From assembly GCF_013415105.1 (NCBI RefSeq), contig NZ_JACCDF010000011.1, positions 62,001 to 126,000 on the forward strand: DNA of 64,000 nucleotides, in the 5' to 3' direction. Shown one piece after another: positions 1 to 10,051 of the stretch. This DNA is from Vreelandella salicampi. Its GTDB lineage: Bacteria; Pseudomonadota; Gammaproteobacteria; Pseudomonadales; Halomonadaceae. The position numbers and the translations under genes are program-made. Numbering within the stretch: position 1 is the first letter of the stretch; every line of letters starts with the position of its first letter. Below the pieces are notes generated by a model. The model worked only from the letters and a program-made list of their open reading frames with translations. It was not told the DNA's origin and ran no database searches.

Positions 1-94
1 GCAAGTCGTGGCTTGCTTGCCCTTCCATATGGGCGATCAAACCAAAGCCGCAGTTGTCGCGAAACTCGCCGGGCTGATGAAGACCTCTGTTCAT
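1..94 (-). CDS. gltB: Glutamate synthase large subunit, N-terminus only (runs off the left edge)
   Basis: Read on the minus strand from the ATG at 94-92, the first 31 codons contain the motif [13 protein letters not shown] near residues 13-25. This is the hallmark of the class II glutamine amidotransferase N-terminus of GltB; the Cys of DNCGFG becomes the N-terminal nucleophile after propeptide removal. The enzyme transfers the glutamine amide to 2-oxoglutarate to make glutamate, together with GltD. The 12-residue leader before the Cys is short, as in pseudomonad GltB. The gene lies downstream of and in line with aroB, an order common in gammaproteobacteria. Overlapping plus-strand reading frames here are shadows. 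Only about 2% of the protein is visible, but the motif is specific. Confidence 0.9.
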   Translation of the reverse strand, partial: MNRGLHQPGEFRDNCGFGLIAHMEGQASHDL

Positions 95-597
95 GGGCGT
101 GCCCCTGATAAGCGTATTTTATTTACAGCGAGCTCATGATATAAAGATCGGTTTGCTCTATTTTCGCCGCCTTTTTGTCTGGCTCTTGGTGGCCGTTTTA
201 GCGCTCGCTGGGATGAGAAAATGGCCGCTCAGCATAGCCATCACCTACCTCCTAGCGCAATCGCCTTACCCCTTTCATTGACGCAAAAACCTCGAAAAAT
301 CGGTGCCTTGCGAATACCTAAATGCAAAAAATCGATAAACTTCAACAACTTGTAAAACAATAAAACGATCATTCAACGATTAACATAACCCCATAGACTT
401 TAGTATAAATAAGCCCAAAATCCCATGCCGATAGCGCATAAGGCATGCCGATTATCTTATTTTGAGCTAGCTATCGAGTGTGGTCAGCACAAAAAACCGC
501 TCACCCTTCGAAAATTTCAGGATGAGCGGCAGATGTTCCGTTCGCATGAAGCTTGTCGAAATGCGTATAAGGCACCCTCCGACAAAAAAATGCTGGC
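95..597. other. Intergenic region between aroB and gltB
   Basis: No gene is supported in these 503 bases. The part next to aroB holds an intrinsic terminator (490-529). The part next to gltB (about 290-420) is distinctly AT-rich, as expected for the gltB promoter and leader. On the minus strand a TATACT hexamer (near 400-405) is a plausible -10 element, but no good -35 accompanies it, so I do not call a promoter. Confidence 0.6.
490..529 (-). terminator. Rho-independent terminator after aroB
   Basis: Read on the minus strand, a 10-bp stem (arms 520-529 and 497-506, one G-T type mismatch) closes a 13-nt loop and is followed directly by six T residues (491-496). It lies about 70 bases past the aroB stop and would separate the pil-aroKB operon from gltB. 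Confidence 0.8.
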
Positions 598-1713
598 CTA
601 AGCTCGCGAGGCGCGCGGATAGCGCTCCAGCAAAGATGCCAAACGCTCTGGAGGGGTGGCATCGCTCACACTCGCATCACCTAACGCGTTAAGCAGCACC
701 AGACGCAGGCGGCTATCGATGTTTTTCTTGTCGCGGCGCATGTGCGTCAAAAAATGCTCAGGGGTCATCTCAGCGGGAGCGGCTAGTGGCAAACCGGCAC
801 TTTCGATCACTGCCAGGGTTCGGGCAAGCACTGCCTCATCGATAAAGCCAAGCTCTCTTGAAAGCGTTGCGGCCATCGCCATCCCCGCCCCCACGGCCTC
901 GCCGTGTAGCCAGTTACCGTAACCCTGGTGCGCTTCAATGGCGTGGCCAAAGGTGTGACCCAGGTTTAAAAGCGCCCGCACGCCTTGCTCGGTCTCATCT
1001 TCAGCGACGATATCGGCTTTGATCTGGCAGCTACGCGCGATCGCCTCGGCTAGCATATTCGGGTCGCGCTGGCGAAGCTGCGCCATGTTCGTTTCAAGCC
1101 AGCACAAAAACGCCTCGTCGCGGATAAAGCCGTATTTGATGACTTCAGCAAGCCCCGCTGAGAGTTCGCGGTCGGGCAGCGTGTTAAGCGTGTCGATATC
1201 TACCAGCACGGCCTTCGGCTGCCAAAACGCGCCGATCATATTTTTACCCAACGGGTGATTCACGCCAGTTTTGCCGCCAACGGAGGAATCCACCTGCGAG
1301 AGCAGCGTGGTGGGAACTTGAATAAACGCCACGCCGCGCTGATAGCTCGCCGCAGCAAACCCCACCATATCGCCGATCACACCACCACCGAGGGCAATCA
1401 ACGTGCAGCGGCGATTAAACCCGGCTTCTAGCAGCGCATCCCAAATACGCCCGACCTGCTCGATGGATTTGTACTGCTCGCCATCGGGCAGTACCAGCGT
1501 GCGCACGTCAGCATGCTCCGGCAAGCCGGCGCAGAGATTCGCCAGGTACAACGGCTCAATCGTTTCATTGGTGACAATCATCACCTGCTGGCCAGCCAGG
1601 TACGGCACGATGGTTTCCGGGCGACTTAGCAAGTCCGTACCAATATGAATCGGGTAGCTGCGCTCACCGAGCGCAACATTAAGCGTGCGCAGCACGCCGT
1701 CTGGGTATGTCAT
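598..1713 (-). CDS. aroB: 3-dehydroquinate synthase
   Basis: AroB converts DAHP to 3-dehydroquinate, the second step of the shikimate pathway, in the cytosol with NAD+ and a divalent metal. The 371-residue length is typical. The nucleotide-binding GGGVIGD is at 109-115, and the substrate loop [17 protein letters not shown] at 134-150. Further motifs are AEVIKYG (metal-ligand Glu) and GHTFGHAIE (metal-ligand His), followed by RRDKK. It lies 9 bases downstream of aroK, so the two are co-transcribed as the distal end of the pilMNOPQ operon, a conserved gammaproteobacterial arrangement. A terminator follows. Confidence 0.97.
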   Translation of the reverse strand: MTYPDGVLRTLNVALGERSYPIHIGTDLLSRPETIVPYLAGQQVMIVTNETIEPLYLANLCAGLPEHADVRTLVLPDGEQYKSIEQVGRIWDALLEAGFNRRCTLIALGGGVIGDMVGFAAASYQRGVAFIQVPTTLLSQVDSSVGGKTGVNHPLGKNMIGAFWQPKAVLVDIDTLNTLPDRELSAGLAEVIKYGFIRDEAFLCWLETNMAQLRQRDPNMLAEAIARSCQIKADIVAEDETEQGVRALLNLGHTFGHAIEAHQGYGNWLHGEAVGAGMAMAATLSRELGFIDEAVLARTLAVIESAGLPLAAPAEMTPEHFLTHMRRDKKNIDSRLRLVLLNALGDASVSDATPPERLASLLERYPRASRA

Positions 1714-1722
1714 GTGAATACC

Positions 1723-2295
1723 TTATTTTTGCACCGTACCTGTTTTATGTGCCGAACCGGCCGTTTTTAGCGGGTCTACCAAGCGATGCACGCGGCGTAA
1801 AATCTCATTGACCACGGCGCGCGGGCTACGGCGATCAGTGCGCACGGTAATATCGGCGGTGGCGCGATAGAGCGGGTCGCGCTTGGCAAACATGTCATAG
1901 AGAACCTGTTCGCGATTAGCGCACTGTAAAAGTGGCCGGTTACGATCTTTGGCCGTACGCCTTAGCTGCTGCTCGACGGTGGTCATTAAGTAGATCACCG
2001 TGCCGCGTTCACGCAGCGCGCGGCGATTTTCTTCGCGCAGCACCGCGCCGCCGCCGGTGGCCACCACCACGTTGTCGCGCTTGGTCAGCTCATTGATCAT
2101 CTGCACTTCGCGCTGACGAAAGCCGGCTTCTCCTTCAACGTCAAAAATCCAGGGGATATCCGCCCCACAGCGGTCTTGGATGGCATGGTCACTATCAACA
2201 AACTCGCGCGATAGCTCGGCCGCCAACAGGCGGCCAATGGTGCTTTTGCCAGCCCCCATGGGGCCAATCAGAAAAAGGTTGGGTAAATCCTGCAT
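1723..2295 (-). CDS. aroK: Shikimate kinase
   Basis: AroK phosphorylates shikimate at the 3-hydroxyl using ATP. It is a compact P-loop kinase of 190 residues. The Walker [10 protein letters not shown] is at 11-19, the substrate and Mg aspartates lie in VDSDHAIQ (34-36), FR with the shikimate-binding Arg is near 59-60, GGGAV is near 80, and the lid RxxRPLL follows. The start codon overlaps the pilQ stop as TAATG, so translation is coupled. The C-terminal extension of about 15 residues beyond the usual end is low-complexity and probably unstructured. Confidence 0.96.
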   Translation of the reverse strand: MQDLPNLFLIGPMGAGKSTIGRLLAAELSREFVDSDHAIQDRCGADIPWIFDVEGEAGFRQREVQMINELTKRDNVVVATGGGAVLREENRRALRERGTVIYLMTTVEQQLRRTAKDRNRPLLQCANREQVLYDMFAKRDPLYRATADITVRTDRRSPRAVVNEILRRVHRLVDPLKTAGSAHKTGTVQK

Positions 2296-4409
2296 TAGTG
2301 AACCGCCAGGCCGTCATCAAGGAGTCGTGGAGTAATGAAAACCAGTAACTCTACTTTTTCATTACTCTCTTCATTATACCGAAACAGTCTACCAATTAAC
2401 GGCAAATCACCCAGCAGCGGAGTCTTAGCAATTTGGCTCAGTTCTTCGGTGGTTAATATGCCGCCGAGCACCACGGTTTGGCCGTTATCCACCAGCACCT
2501 GGGTTTCGATCGTATTGGTATTAATTGGCGGCTCATCAGTTACGTCTGGCACACCAAAACTGTCATTATTTATGACTAAATCCATAATAATACGGTCATC
2601 AGGAGTAATCTGAGGTGTAACCTCTAGCGACAATAAGGCCTCTTTAAACTCAACTGTAACTTGCGAAGAATTATTATTAGTAGTAGTAGTGTTATCTTGA
2701 ACTGGGTATGCACGCTCTTCACCTTGACTTATAGTGGCTGTGCGCTGGTTTGCCGTAATTATCCGAGGCTGAGAAATCGTCTGACTCTTGTTTTCGCTCT
2801 CTAAAGCGCGCAGCTCAAGGTCCAGCAGAATATCGCCAGAAAGGTAACCGAAACCAAAGGTAGTTGGCGTTCCAGAAGACCCAAAATCTACCGCTAGTCC
2901 TCCCGTATTCGGCGTCCCATCAGAGGCGCCGTCAAAGGTTAAGCGGTCTCGGGTACTACTGCCAAATACCCCACGAACGTCTCTTCGAGACGAAATCCCC
3001 CAGTCGACACCCAACTCTCTCGAAACGCTGTCCCGGGCAATCACTATCCTTGCTTCGATTTGCACTTGGCGCACGGCCACATCCAGCCGGTCTAGCGTGC
3101 TCATGATTTGCTCTACTTGCTCGCGCGTGTCCTGCACCAAAAGTGTATTGGTGCGCTGATCGATGCTGACCCGGCCGCGATCAGTGAGCAGGCCAAAGCC
3201 ATCTTCACCGCGCAAAAGCTGTGCTAAGTCTTCCGCGCGGGCGTATTTCACTTCCACAAACTCGGTGACCAAGGGCGCCAGCGTTTCGCGCTGCTGGCGC
3301 GCTTCTAGCTCTTGCTGCTCTAGCGCGGCAAGCTCAGAGGCAGGCGCAACCACGATCACATTGCCTCGCTTGCGGCTAGAAAGCCCCTGACTTTGCAGAA
3401 TTAGCGCTAGCGCTTGATCCCACGGCACATCGTTCAAGTTAAGCGTCACACGCCCTGTCACGCCGTCGCTGGCGACAATATTAAAACCGGAAAACTCCGC
3501 TAGCGTTGAGAGCACCGAGCGCACTTCAATATCTTGAAAATTAAGGCTTAAGCGTTCACCGGTGAAGGTGTCTTCCTGAGTTTCGCGCTCCTCTTGCGGG
3601 GCTTGGCTTACCGGCTGTACTTCTACTGTTAGCGTTTGTCCGCTCTGAGAAGAAACCATGGCGTAAGCGCCCTGAGTTTCGAGGGTTAACTCGGTGCCAC
3701 GGGCACTGGCACGCGGCACTACCTGCGTAATGGGCGTGGCAAAATCTGTCACGTCGTAGATTTGATTCAGCGAGTCCGGAATGGCCACATCGCGTAAGTT
3801 AACCACCACACGACCATCGCGCTCTTCAACGCGCGGAGAGATCGAATCGCGATCAAAGGTTACCTCTAATTTTCCCGCCCCCTCTTCACCGCGCCGAAAA
3901 TCGATGTTTTTGATTTGTGGCCCCTGAACGGTGGCAAGTGCATCAGGCTCAAGCGGGGCTTCCCGCGAGTCCGGGCTAAGTGCTGAGTCGGGGGTAAGTG
4001 CTATGCGTAGCCGCCCCTCACCGGGTTCCGTGGTGTAGTCATAAACCTCGTTGAAATTAATCACTAACCGCGTGCGCCCGCTCGCCTCAATCGCAGTGAT
4101 ATATTCGACCCCGCCTCGCGCCACCTCTACGCGACGCTTAGCCAAACCACTGCTAGTGCCGGGAAGATCAATGGCCAAACGCGGCGGCGCATCGAGACGA
4201 TAGCTTTTGACCTCGGGCACGCTGCCAAAAAACTGCAGGTCGATATTGACCTGCTCGCCACCGCTATCATCAACGCGGATATCAGTGAGCACGGCCGCTG
4301 ACGCCCAAGCGGGCAGTAACGGCAGCAGCGCCACAGCCCATAACCCCACACACCGTCGGATTATAAGCAGTGTTTTTTTCAACGCTTTTTGCAACACGGT
4401 TATACCCAT
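2295..4409 (-). CDS. pilQ: Type IV pilus secretin PilQ
   Basis: PilQ forms the outer-membrane secretin ring through which type IV pili extend and retract. The 704-residue protein has a long signal peptide (about 1-39, ending near ASA). Two AMIN-type beta domains that bind peptidoglycan follow (about 40-150 and 170-275). Then come the STN/N0 domain (about 290-345, [26 protein letters not shown]), an N1/KH-like domain, and the secretin barrel (about 450-700), ending with VLGGILTTE and the conserved [18 protein letters not shown] signature. The segment coding the barrel (about 2340-2900) is more AT-rich than the rest and includes a run of Thr/Asn codons. It lies between pilP (37-base gap) and aroK (overlap). 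Confidence 0.96.
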   Translation of the reverse strand: MGITVLQKALKKTLLIIRRCVGLWAVALLPLLPAWASAAVLTDIRVDDSGGEQVNIDLQFFGSVPEVKSYRLDAPPRLAIDLPGTSSGLAKRRVEVARGGVEYITAIEASGRTRLVINFNEVYDYTTEPGEGRLRIALTPDSALSPDSREAPLEPDALATVQGPQIKNIDFRRGEEGAGKLEVTFDRDSISPRVEERDGRVVVNLRDVAIPDSLNQIYDVTDFATPITQVVPRASARGTELTLETQGAYAMVSSQSGQTLTVEVQPVSQAPQEERETQEDTFTGERLSLNFQDIEVRSVLSTLAEFSGFNIVASDGVTGRVTLNLNDVPWDQALALILQSQGLSSRKRGNVIVVAPASELAALEQQELEARQQRETLAPLVTEFVEVKYARAEDLAQLLRGEDGFGLLTDRGRVSIDQRTNTLLVQDTREQVEQIMSTLDRLDVAVRQVQIEARIVIARDSVSRELGVDWGISSRRDVRGVFGSSTRDRLTFDGASDGTPNTGGLAVDFGSSGTPTTFGFGYLSGDILLDLELRALESENKSQTISQPRIITANQRTATISQGEERAYPVQDNTTTTNNNSSQVTVEFKEALLSLEVTPQITPDDRIIMDLVINNDSFGVPDVTDEPPINTNTIETQVLVDNGQTVVLGGILTTEELSQIAKTPLLGDLPLIGRLFRYNEESNEKVELLVFITPRLLDDGLAVH

Positions 4410-4446
4410 GCCCTCTCCCTATTTACTCTTTTTGGCCGCGGCCATT

Positions 4447-5004
4447 TCATTCGTCAGTATTATTGCCATCGGCCAGTGCTAGCGTGACATCGCGAACTTG
4501 CCAGCCCTCGCGCTGGGTAAAGACGCGTTCATTAATTTCGATGCGCTGCTCAGTTATGCGGCTAACGCGGCCATAATTTGCCCCCAGATAATTGCCCACG
4601 CTTACGCTTACGACCTCATCATCCGGCGTGCGTATCAGCGCTCGCTGGCGTTGGCCCATTTGCAGTGTCCCGACCAGCCTAAGCTCTTGCAGCGAATAGC
4701 GCTCTAGAGGCTCCGGCGTGCGCTCTTGGTTGGGCGCTAACTCACTATTGCCGCCCGGCTGGGTAAATGTGCTATCGACCACCGCATCAGGCGCTAAAAA
4801 CGGGCTACGCATGTCGCTATGACGATACGGTAGCGGCTCGTAATCAGGCACCTCAGGCATTTCAATGCGTGGCTGGCTGCCTGGCGTCTCGCGGATATCA
4901 CGCAGCTTTTGCGTTAATTGCGCTATATTGGCATCGGCGCAGCCAGCGAGTATGAACACCACGCTTAAGCCCAGAGCGCTGAGTTTCACTTGGCGCGGCG
5001 TCAT
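4447..5004 (-). CDS. pilP: Type IV pilus inner-membrane lipoprotein PilP
   Basis: PilP is a periplasmic lipoprotein that links the PilN/PilO inner-membrane subcomplex to the N0 domain of PilQ. The 185-residue protein begins with a signal sequence and a lipobox ending ILAGC at about residue 21. A proline-rich, disordered linker follows (about 40-100), then a C-terminal beta-sandwich (about 105-180; LQELRLVGTL, ALIRTPDDEVVSVSVGNYLGANYGRV). Its start overlaps the pilO stop by 4 bases, so translation is coupled. Confidence 0.95.
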   Translation of the reverse strand: MTPRQVKLSALGLSVVFILAGCADANIAQLTQKLRDIRETPGSQPRIEMPEVPDYEPLPYRHSDMRSPFLAPDAVVDSTFTQPGGNSELAPNQERTPEPLERYSLQELRLVGTLQMGQRQRALIRTPDDEVVSVSVGNYLGANYGRVSRITEQRIEINERVFTQREGWQVRDVTLALADGNNTDE

Positions 5005-5648
5005 GCGTCATCCTCCGAGCCTTGCATACGGGCTAAGTCGCTATACGTGCGCGCCAACATAGAAAGCCGTAGCGTATTACCCTGACCCTCGACCGGCTCA
5101 AGGGTGAAATCGTGCTGGGTCACGATCCGCGACAGTGCCGCCATATCCGCCACAAACTGGGCAATTTGGTGATACTCCCCCTGCACTTGAATATCGAAAG
5201 GGTGTTCCACATAGTGTGCTTGGGTAACCGTTGAGCGTAGCCGGATATTTTCAATGGTGAGCTGATTGTTCACCGCCGCGTCGCTGATACTATCGAGCAG
5301 TGATGGAATCTCGACGCTTGTCGGCAGCATCTCGCGCAGGCGCATCATTTGCGCATTAATTTCGTCTAGCTTCTCTTCCATCTTCGGCAGGTGTGCGGCC
5401 TCTGCGGCTTTATTGCGGTACTCTTCTAACAGGCGGGGTTCTTCACGCTGCGCCGATGCCAGCGCATCGCGGCGCTCGCCAATCACAAACCAGTACATGG
5501 CGGCGAGCGAGAGCGAGAGTGCTAACAGCAGGCAAAGCGCTTTCAGCAGCAACGGCCAGCTTCCGGCCTCTTTAATATCCAACGCTCGAACGTCAACATC
5601 ACGCAAGCGCTGCCATTCGTCTACCCACCTGTCGCGGTTAAGCTTCAT
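5001..5648 (-). CDS. pilO: Type IV pilus inner-membrane protein PilO
   Basis: PilO pairs with PilN to form the periplasmic alignment subcomplex. I place the start at the ATG 5648-5646 (MKLNRDRW) because a strong GGAGG sits 6 bases upstream and the overlap with pilN is then 11 bases; a longer frame to 5699 exists but has no such signal. The 215-residue product has a short cytoplasmic N-terminus, one membrane helix (about 32-53, LLLALCLLLALSLSLAAMYW), a coiled coil (about 60-110) and a ferredoxin-like periplasmic domain at the C-terminus. Confidence 0.94.
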   Translation of the reverse strand: MKLNRDRWVDEWQRLRDVDVRALDIKEAGSWPLLLKALCLLLALSLSLAAMYWFVIGERRDALASAQREEPRLLEEYRNKAAEAAHLPKMEEKLDEINAQMMRLREMLPTSVEIPSLLDSISDAAVNNQLTIENIRLRSTVTQAHYVEHPFDIQVQGEYHQIAQFVADMAALSRIVTQHDFTLEPVEGQGNTLRLSMLARTYSDLARMQGSEDDA

Positions 5649-6246
5649 TACGCGCCTCCAGATCGCCGCTTTCTGAGGTGCTATCGGCGGTTTCATCATC
5701 CTTGGGCGTAACGCTTTGCTGATTCACTTCAAAACGAAAAATCCGCCGAGCGCTGTCACTATCGCTTTCGACCTCAGTAAATTGCGGCACCCCAAGCCCG
5801 GGCATCTTTTCAATGCGCCGCAGTTGTTCGGAGACTTGGCGATCACTACCCGCCTCTGCCGTCGCGCTTAGGGTGTCACCACGACGGGATAGGCGCTGGT
5901 AAATCACGCCGCTGGCCACGCTTTGGGCTATCTCGTTAAAGACGCGCACTGTTTTGACGCGCTCGTTTTGCAACGTTTGAAATAGCGCAAGCTGATCGCT
6001 GAGCTCGGCGGCATCCTCCTCATAGCCGCGCACTTCGCTAATATTCGCTTCGAGCTGGCGGGATTGCTCGGTGATGTAGTGGTTGCGCTCGCGCTGCGCC
6101 TCTAACTCTGCCTGATACAACCGGGCCACCAAAAAACCCAGCGCTGTCCCCAGCACCAGCATCGCTACCAGCAAAAGGTGGAAACGACGCGTTTGACGCT
6201 GACGCTTCTCTTCGCGCCAAGGCAGTAGGTTAATCATCACGCTCAT
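5638..6246 (-). CDS. pilN: Type IV pilus inner-membrane protein PilN
   Basis: PilN binds cytoplasmic PilM through its conserved N-terminal tail and dimerises with PilO in the periplasm. The start at 6246 gives the classic N-terminus MSVMINLLPWREEKR, whose INLLPWRE motif inserts in the PilM groove. The start overlaps the pilM stop as ATGA. One membrane helix (about 24-44), a coiled coil (about 48-90) and a small alpha/beta domain follow. The acidic Ser/Glu-rich tail of about 20 residues is probably disordered. Length is 202 residues, usual for the family. Confidence 0.95.
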   Translation of the reverse strand: MSVMINLLPWREEKRQRQTRRFHLLLVAMLVLGTALGFLVARLYQAELEAQRERNHYITEQSRQLEANISEVRGYEEDAAELSDQLALFQTLQNERVKTVRVFNEIAQSVASGVIYQRLSRRGDTLSATAEAGSDRQVSEQLRRIEKMPGLGVPQFTEVESDSDSARRIFRFEVNQQSVTPKDDETADSTSESGDLEARNEA

Positions 6247-7304
6247 TGTCCAGCCCTCATCGCTAAGCCACAAGCGGTGAGCATGGCGGGCGCGTCGTTG
6301 GTTAGCCCTTCAATGTTTAAGCGCTTATTCACCTGCATATTTTGAAACGGATTGGCGATGGTCACCCGCATCCCGCTGTCTTCCGCAATACGCTCGGCAA
6401 GGCCAGGGATAACGCTCGACCCCCCGCCTAGGACAATCTCTTTCACTTCGTGGTGCCGCCCCGCGGTGTAGTAGAGCTGCAGCGAGCGGCCCACCTGCTG
6501 AACGACGGTCTCTAGAAACGGGTTAAGCACTCTGTCTTGATAATCCTCGGGCAAGCCGCCACGTTTTTTGGCAAACCCGGCTTCTTCCATGGAGAGATCA
6601 TAACGCTCGCGGATCGCATCGGTTAACTGACGGCCACCAAATACCGTATCGCGGCTATAGACGATATGACCGCCGCGCATAACGTGAAATGCGTTCATAT
6701 TAGCGCCAAAATCGACCAGCCCGACACAGGTAGAAGGGTCTAGCTCAACGCTCAGCTGGCGCTTTAGCACCTCAAAACTGCGCTCCATGGCAAACGTTTC
6801 GACGTCGACGGCCGCAGGTTCAAGTCCGGCGCGCTCAAGCGTTTCGGTCAACTGGCTGACATCGTGTTGGCGGCACGCCACCAATAGCACCTGTTGTTCC
6901 TCTTCATCATAAGGCGAGGGCCCTAAACACTGAAAATCGAACGCCACTTCATTGAACGGGAAAGGAATATGGCGGTCTGATTCGGCGACAATGCGCTCTT
7001 CGATATCGTCTTCGCTCAAATTCGCGGGAAAACTGAGCGTCTTGGTAATGGCGGCACTCGCAGGAACGGCCACGGCCGCTTTACGCGTCGAAGGCTTGGC
7101 ATGCTCGACGGCGCGACTTAAAACGCTTGCCACGTCGTCGATATCCTGGATACGACGCTCGATGACCGCACCTTCGCGCAACGGGCGCACGGCATAACTT
7201 TCAACGTGATAGTTATCCGCCGTTGACTTGAGCTCCAAGAGCTTGACCGTCGCCGAGGTAATATCGACGCCAATCAAGCCGTTATGGGATTTAAGCAAGC
7301 GCAT
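6243..7304 (-). CDS. pilM: Type IV pilus assembly ATPase-like protein PilM
   Basis: PilM is the cytoplasmic, actin/FtsA-like member of the PilMNOP alignment complex. The 353-residue protein shows the nucleotide-binding fold: GVDITSATVKLLEL (about 12-25), VGLVDFGANMNAF for phosphate 2, and VLGGGSSVIPGLAE for the adenosine motif. It is the first gene of the pilMNOPQ-aroK-aroB operon and is transcribed away from mrcA. Their starts lie about 215 bases apart, so both promoters must sit in that interval. Confidence 0.96.
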   Translation of the reverse strand: MRLLKSHNGLIGVDITSATVKLLELKSTADNYHVESYAVRPLREGAVIERRIQDIDDVASVLSRAVEHAKPSTRKAAVAVPASAAITKTLSFPANLSEDDIEERIVAESDRHIPFPFNEVAFDFQCLGPSPYDEEEQQVLLVACRQHDVSQLTETLERAGLEPAAVDVETFAMERSFEVLKRQLSVELDPSTCVGLVDFGANMNAFHVMRGGHIVYSRDTVFGGRQLTDAIRERYDLSMEEAGFAKKRGGLPEDYQDRVLNPFLETVVQQVGRSLQLYYTAGRHHEVKEIVLGGGSSVIPGLAERIAEDSGMRVTIANPFQNMQVNKRLNIEGLTNDAPAMLTACGLAMRAGQ

Positions 7305-7519
7305 TATGGGATTAAGCTCCGGCTATTATGACGCAGAATTCGAGGTTACAGGATTTTAACCTATCGCACACGCGTGACTCATTGCTGCATATCAACACTG
7401 GTGGCCGCCGCAAGAGCTTCCTATAATGGCAGCCGTTTACTTTTTAGCGCTGCATTTATGTATTGCGCCATCGTCGCCATTTGGGCTTTTTCCATGCTTC
7501 CCACAGGTAGCCTGTTTTC

Positions 7520-10051
7520 ATGAAGTTTCTTAGCACACTTATTTTGTCGCTGTTTTCCACTCTCGTGGCCCTGGTGGGAGCAACCTTCCTAGCCGTTATT
7601 GGCGCCGGGATTTATTTTGCCCCGGGCTTACCCGATGTGCGTCAGCTGGAAAATTTTGAGCTGCACACGCCGCTGCGTATTTACACCCATGATGGCAAAC
7701 AGATTGGCGAGTTCGGCGAAGAGCGCCGCATTCCGGTGGACTTCAATGCTATTCCGCAACCCATGATTGATGCACTGATCGCCGCGGAAGATCAAAGCTA
7801 CTTCGATCACGTAGGCGTCGACCCGCGCGGGTTGATTCGCGCAGCAGTAGAACTAGCCCAAAGTGGGGGCACAATTCAGTCGGGCGGCTCGACGATTACC
7901 ATGCAGGTAGCGCGTAACTATCTGCTCACCCTCGACCAGACTTTTACCCGTAAGATTCGGGAAATTTTGCTCGCCCTGCAGATGGAGCAAGTGCTCAGCA
8001 AAGAGGATATCTTCGAACTTTACGTCAATAAAATTTTCCTGGGTAATCGCGCCTATGGCATCGCCTCCGCCGCGGAGACCTACTACGACAAGCCACTGGC
8101 TGAATTGACGCTGGCCCAAACCGCGATGATCGCCGGTTTACCCAAAGCTCCCTCAGCGTTTAACCCGCTGGCCAACTCTGAGCGCTCGCTGATCCGGCGC
8201 AACTGGATTTTATTTCGCATGCGCGAGCTAGGCCTCATCGACGAGACGGCTTACCAACAAGCCGTACAAGCGCCGGTTACCGCCCAGCACCACGAAACTC
8301 AGCTTGAAGTTGAGGCTGCGTATGTTGCCGAAATGGCGCGCCAATACGCCATCGAAGAGTACGGTGACGATGCCTACATAGGCGGCTACAGCATTTACAC
8401 GACGCTTGATAGTGAACTGCAGCCCTATGCCCGCCTGGCGCTGGCCGAAGGTTTGCTGGCTTACGACCGCCGCCACGGCTGGCGCGGGCCCGAGCAGCAA
8501 AACCTTCCGGCAAGCCTTGTTGAAGCGCAAGAGCAAACCGAAACACAGGGGCTTGAAGAGGAGCTCGCCGAATCGCCGGAGATTCGCGAAACGGCCCGCC
8601 AAGCCGCTGAGCGCAGCCAGACCCAAGTGGAAGGGTTTGACGGCGATGTCAGCAACTGGTTGCAAGTGTTAAGCCGCACGCCCCGCTATGGCCTGCTAGA
8701 GCCTGCCATTGTGGTCGAAAGCAGCGGCCGCGAAATGCAAGTGCTTACCCGCGATAATTCGATACGCACCATTCCGTGGGAGGGTTTGGAATGGGCACAG
8801 CCATACTTAAGCCCGCACAGCCGCGGCGCGGCTCCCACATCGGCTGAGCAGATCGCCGAGCGCGGCGATCTCGTCCGCGTAGTGGAGAATGAAGAGGGCG
8901 AACTGAGGCTGTCGCAGCGCCCTGATGCCGAAGGCTCGGTGGTGGTGCAAGACCCGCAAACCGGGGCAATTGTAGCCCTGCAAGGCGGCTTTGATTTTAA
9001 CGCCAGCAAGTTTAATCGTGCCGTGCAGGCACTACGCCAGTCTGGCTCCATCTTTAAACCGTTCATCTATCTCGCCGCCCTAGAGAATGGCGAAATGAAC
9101 GCCGCGAGCGTCGTCAATGACGCCCCGGTGGTGCAAGAAGACGGCAGCGATACGTTATGGCGTCCGGTTAACTCCAGCCGTGATTTTTTAGGCCCAACGC
9201 GGCTGCGCCCGGCGCTTGCCCGCTCGCGCAATTTGGTCACTATCCGCATACTTCGCAGCATGGGGTTGGGTTACACCATCGACTACCTGAAGGGCTTTGG
9301 CTTTGCGTCTGAACAGCTACCACGCGGGCTGTCACTAGCGCTGGGTAGCGCCAGTTTGACCCCACTGGAAATGACCAACGCGTATGCAGTGCTGGCGAAC
9401 GGCGGCTATAAAGTCACCCCTTGGTTTATTGACCGCGTCACACGGGGCGGCGAAAATGCAAACAATATCTTTGAGGCAACCCCCGCAGTGGCCTGCCGCG
9501 AGTGCGACGAGCAGCAAGAGACGGTTGAGCTTGACGGACGCGAACACCCCGTTGCCCCACGCGTCGCCGACGCCGAAGCGGTGTATATCTTGCGCGATAT
9601 GCTGCGCGATGTGATCGAAAGCGGCACTGGCCGCGGCGCACTCAGCCTTAACCGTGAAGATATCGTGGGCAAAACCGGCACCACCAACAATCAGCGCGAT
9701 GCCTGGTTTGCCGGTTTTAACAGCGATTTGGTCGCTGCCGTGTGGGTGGGCAAAGACAGCAACGAAACCATCGCCGAGTACGGTTCACAGGCCGCCCTGC
9801 CCATCTGGAAAGACTTCATGGGCAACGCGCTAGAAGGCCAACCTGAGGCGTGGCCTGAGCGCCCTGACGGCGTTGTCACCGCCCGCGTCGACCCCGACAC
9901 TGGCCGCCGCTTGCACGACGACCAGCCTGGCGGCATCAGCGAGTTATTCGACGCCGAACACTTGCCCGATTTTCAAACGCGCCGGATAAGCCGTGAGCTG
10001 GAAGAAGCCAGCGGTTCAGAGGGCTCCGGCGCGGCCGAGTCGATCTTCTAG
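7520..10051 (+). CDS. mrcA: Class A penicillin-binding protein 1A (bifunctional murein synthase)
   Basis: PBP1A polymerises lipid II into glycan strands and crosslinks the stem peptides in the periplasm. In this 843-residue protein, one N-terminal membrane anchor (about 8-32) precedes the GT51 transglycosylase domain with catalytic Glu90 in EDQSYFDH. An OB-like/linker region (about 250-480) contains a Glu/Gln-rich stretch. The transpeptidase domain has the active-site SxxK at S510-K513 (SIFK), SRN at 569-571 and KTG at 718-720. Divergent from pilM, as in many gammaproteobacteria. Its stop overlaps the convergent TRAP permease stop by 4 bases, leaving no room for a terminator. Confidence 0.97.
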   Translation: MKFLSTLILSLFSTLVALVGATFLAVIGAGIYFAPGLPDVRQLENFELHTPLRIYTHDGKQIGEFGEERRIPVDFNAIPQPMIDALIAAEDQSYFDHVGVDPRGLIRAAVELAQSGGTIQSGGSTITMQVARNYLLTLDQTFTRKIREILLALQMEQVLSKEDIFELYVNKIFLGNRAYGIASAAETYYDKPLAELTLAQTAMIAGLPKAPSAFNPLANSERSLIRRNWILFRMRELGLIDETAYQQAVQAPVTAQHHETQLEVEAAYVAEMARQYAIEEYGDDAYIGGYSIYTTLDSELQPYARLALAEGLLAYDRRHGWRGPEQQNLPASLVEAQEQTETQGLEEELAESPEIRETARQAAERSQTQVEGFDGDVSNWLQVLSRTPRYGLLEPAIVVESSGREMQVLTRDNSIRTIPWEGLEWAQPYLSPHSRGAAPTSAEQIAERGDLVRVVENEEGELRLSQRPDAEGSVVVQDPQTGAIVALQGGFDFNASKFNRAVQALRQSGSIFKPFIYLAALENGEMNAASVVNDAPVVQEDGSDTLWRPVNSSRDFLGPTRLRPALARSRNLVTIRILRSMGLGYTIDYLKGFGFASEQLPRGLSLALGSASLTPLEMTNAYAVLANGGYKVTPWFIDRVTRGGENANNIFEATPAVACRECDEQQETVELDGREHPVAPRVADAEAVYILRDMLRDVIESGTGRGALSLNREDIVGKTGTTNNQRDAWFAGFNSDLVAAVWVGKDSNETIAEYGSQAALPIWKDFMGNALEGQPEAWPERPDGVVTARVDPDTGRRLHDDQPGGISELFDAEHLPDFQTRRISRELEEASGSEGSGAAESIF

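Noticed and set aside
93..281. Plus-strand 62-codon frame with a hydrophobic stretch
   Set aside because: It overlaps the clear gltB start on the other strand and lies in its promoter region; no ribosome site.
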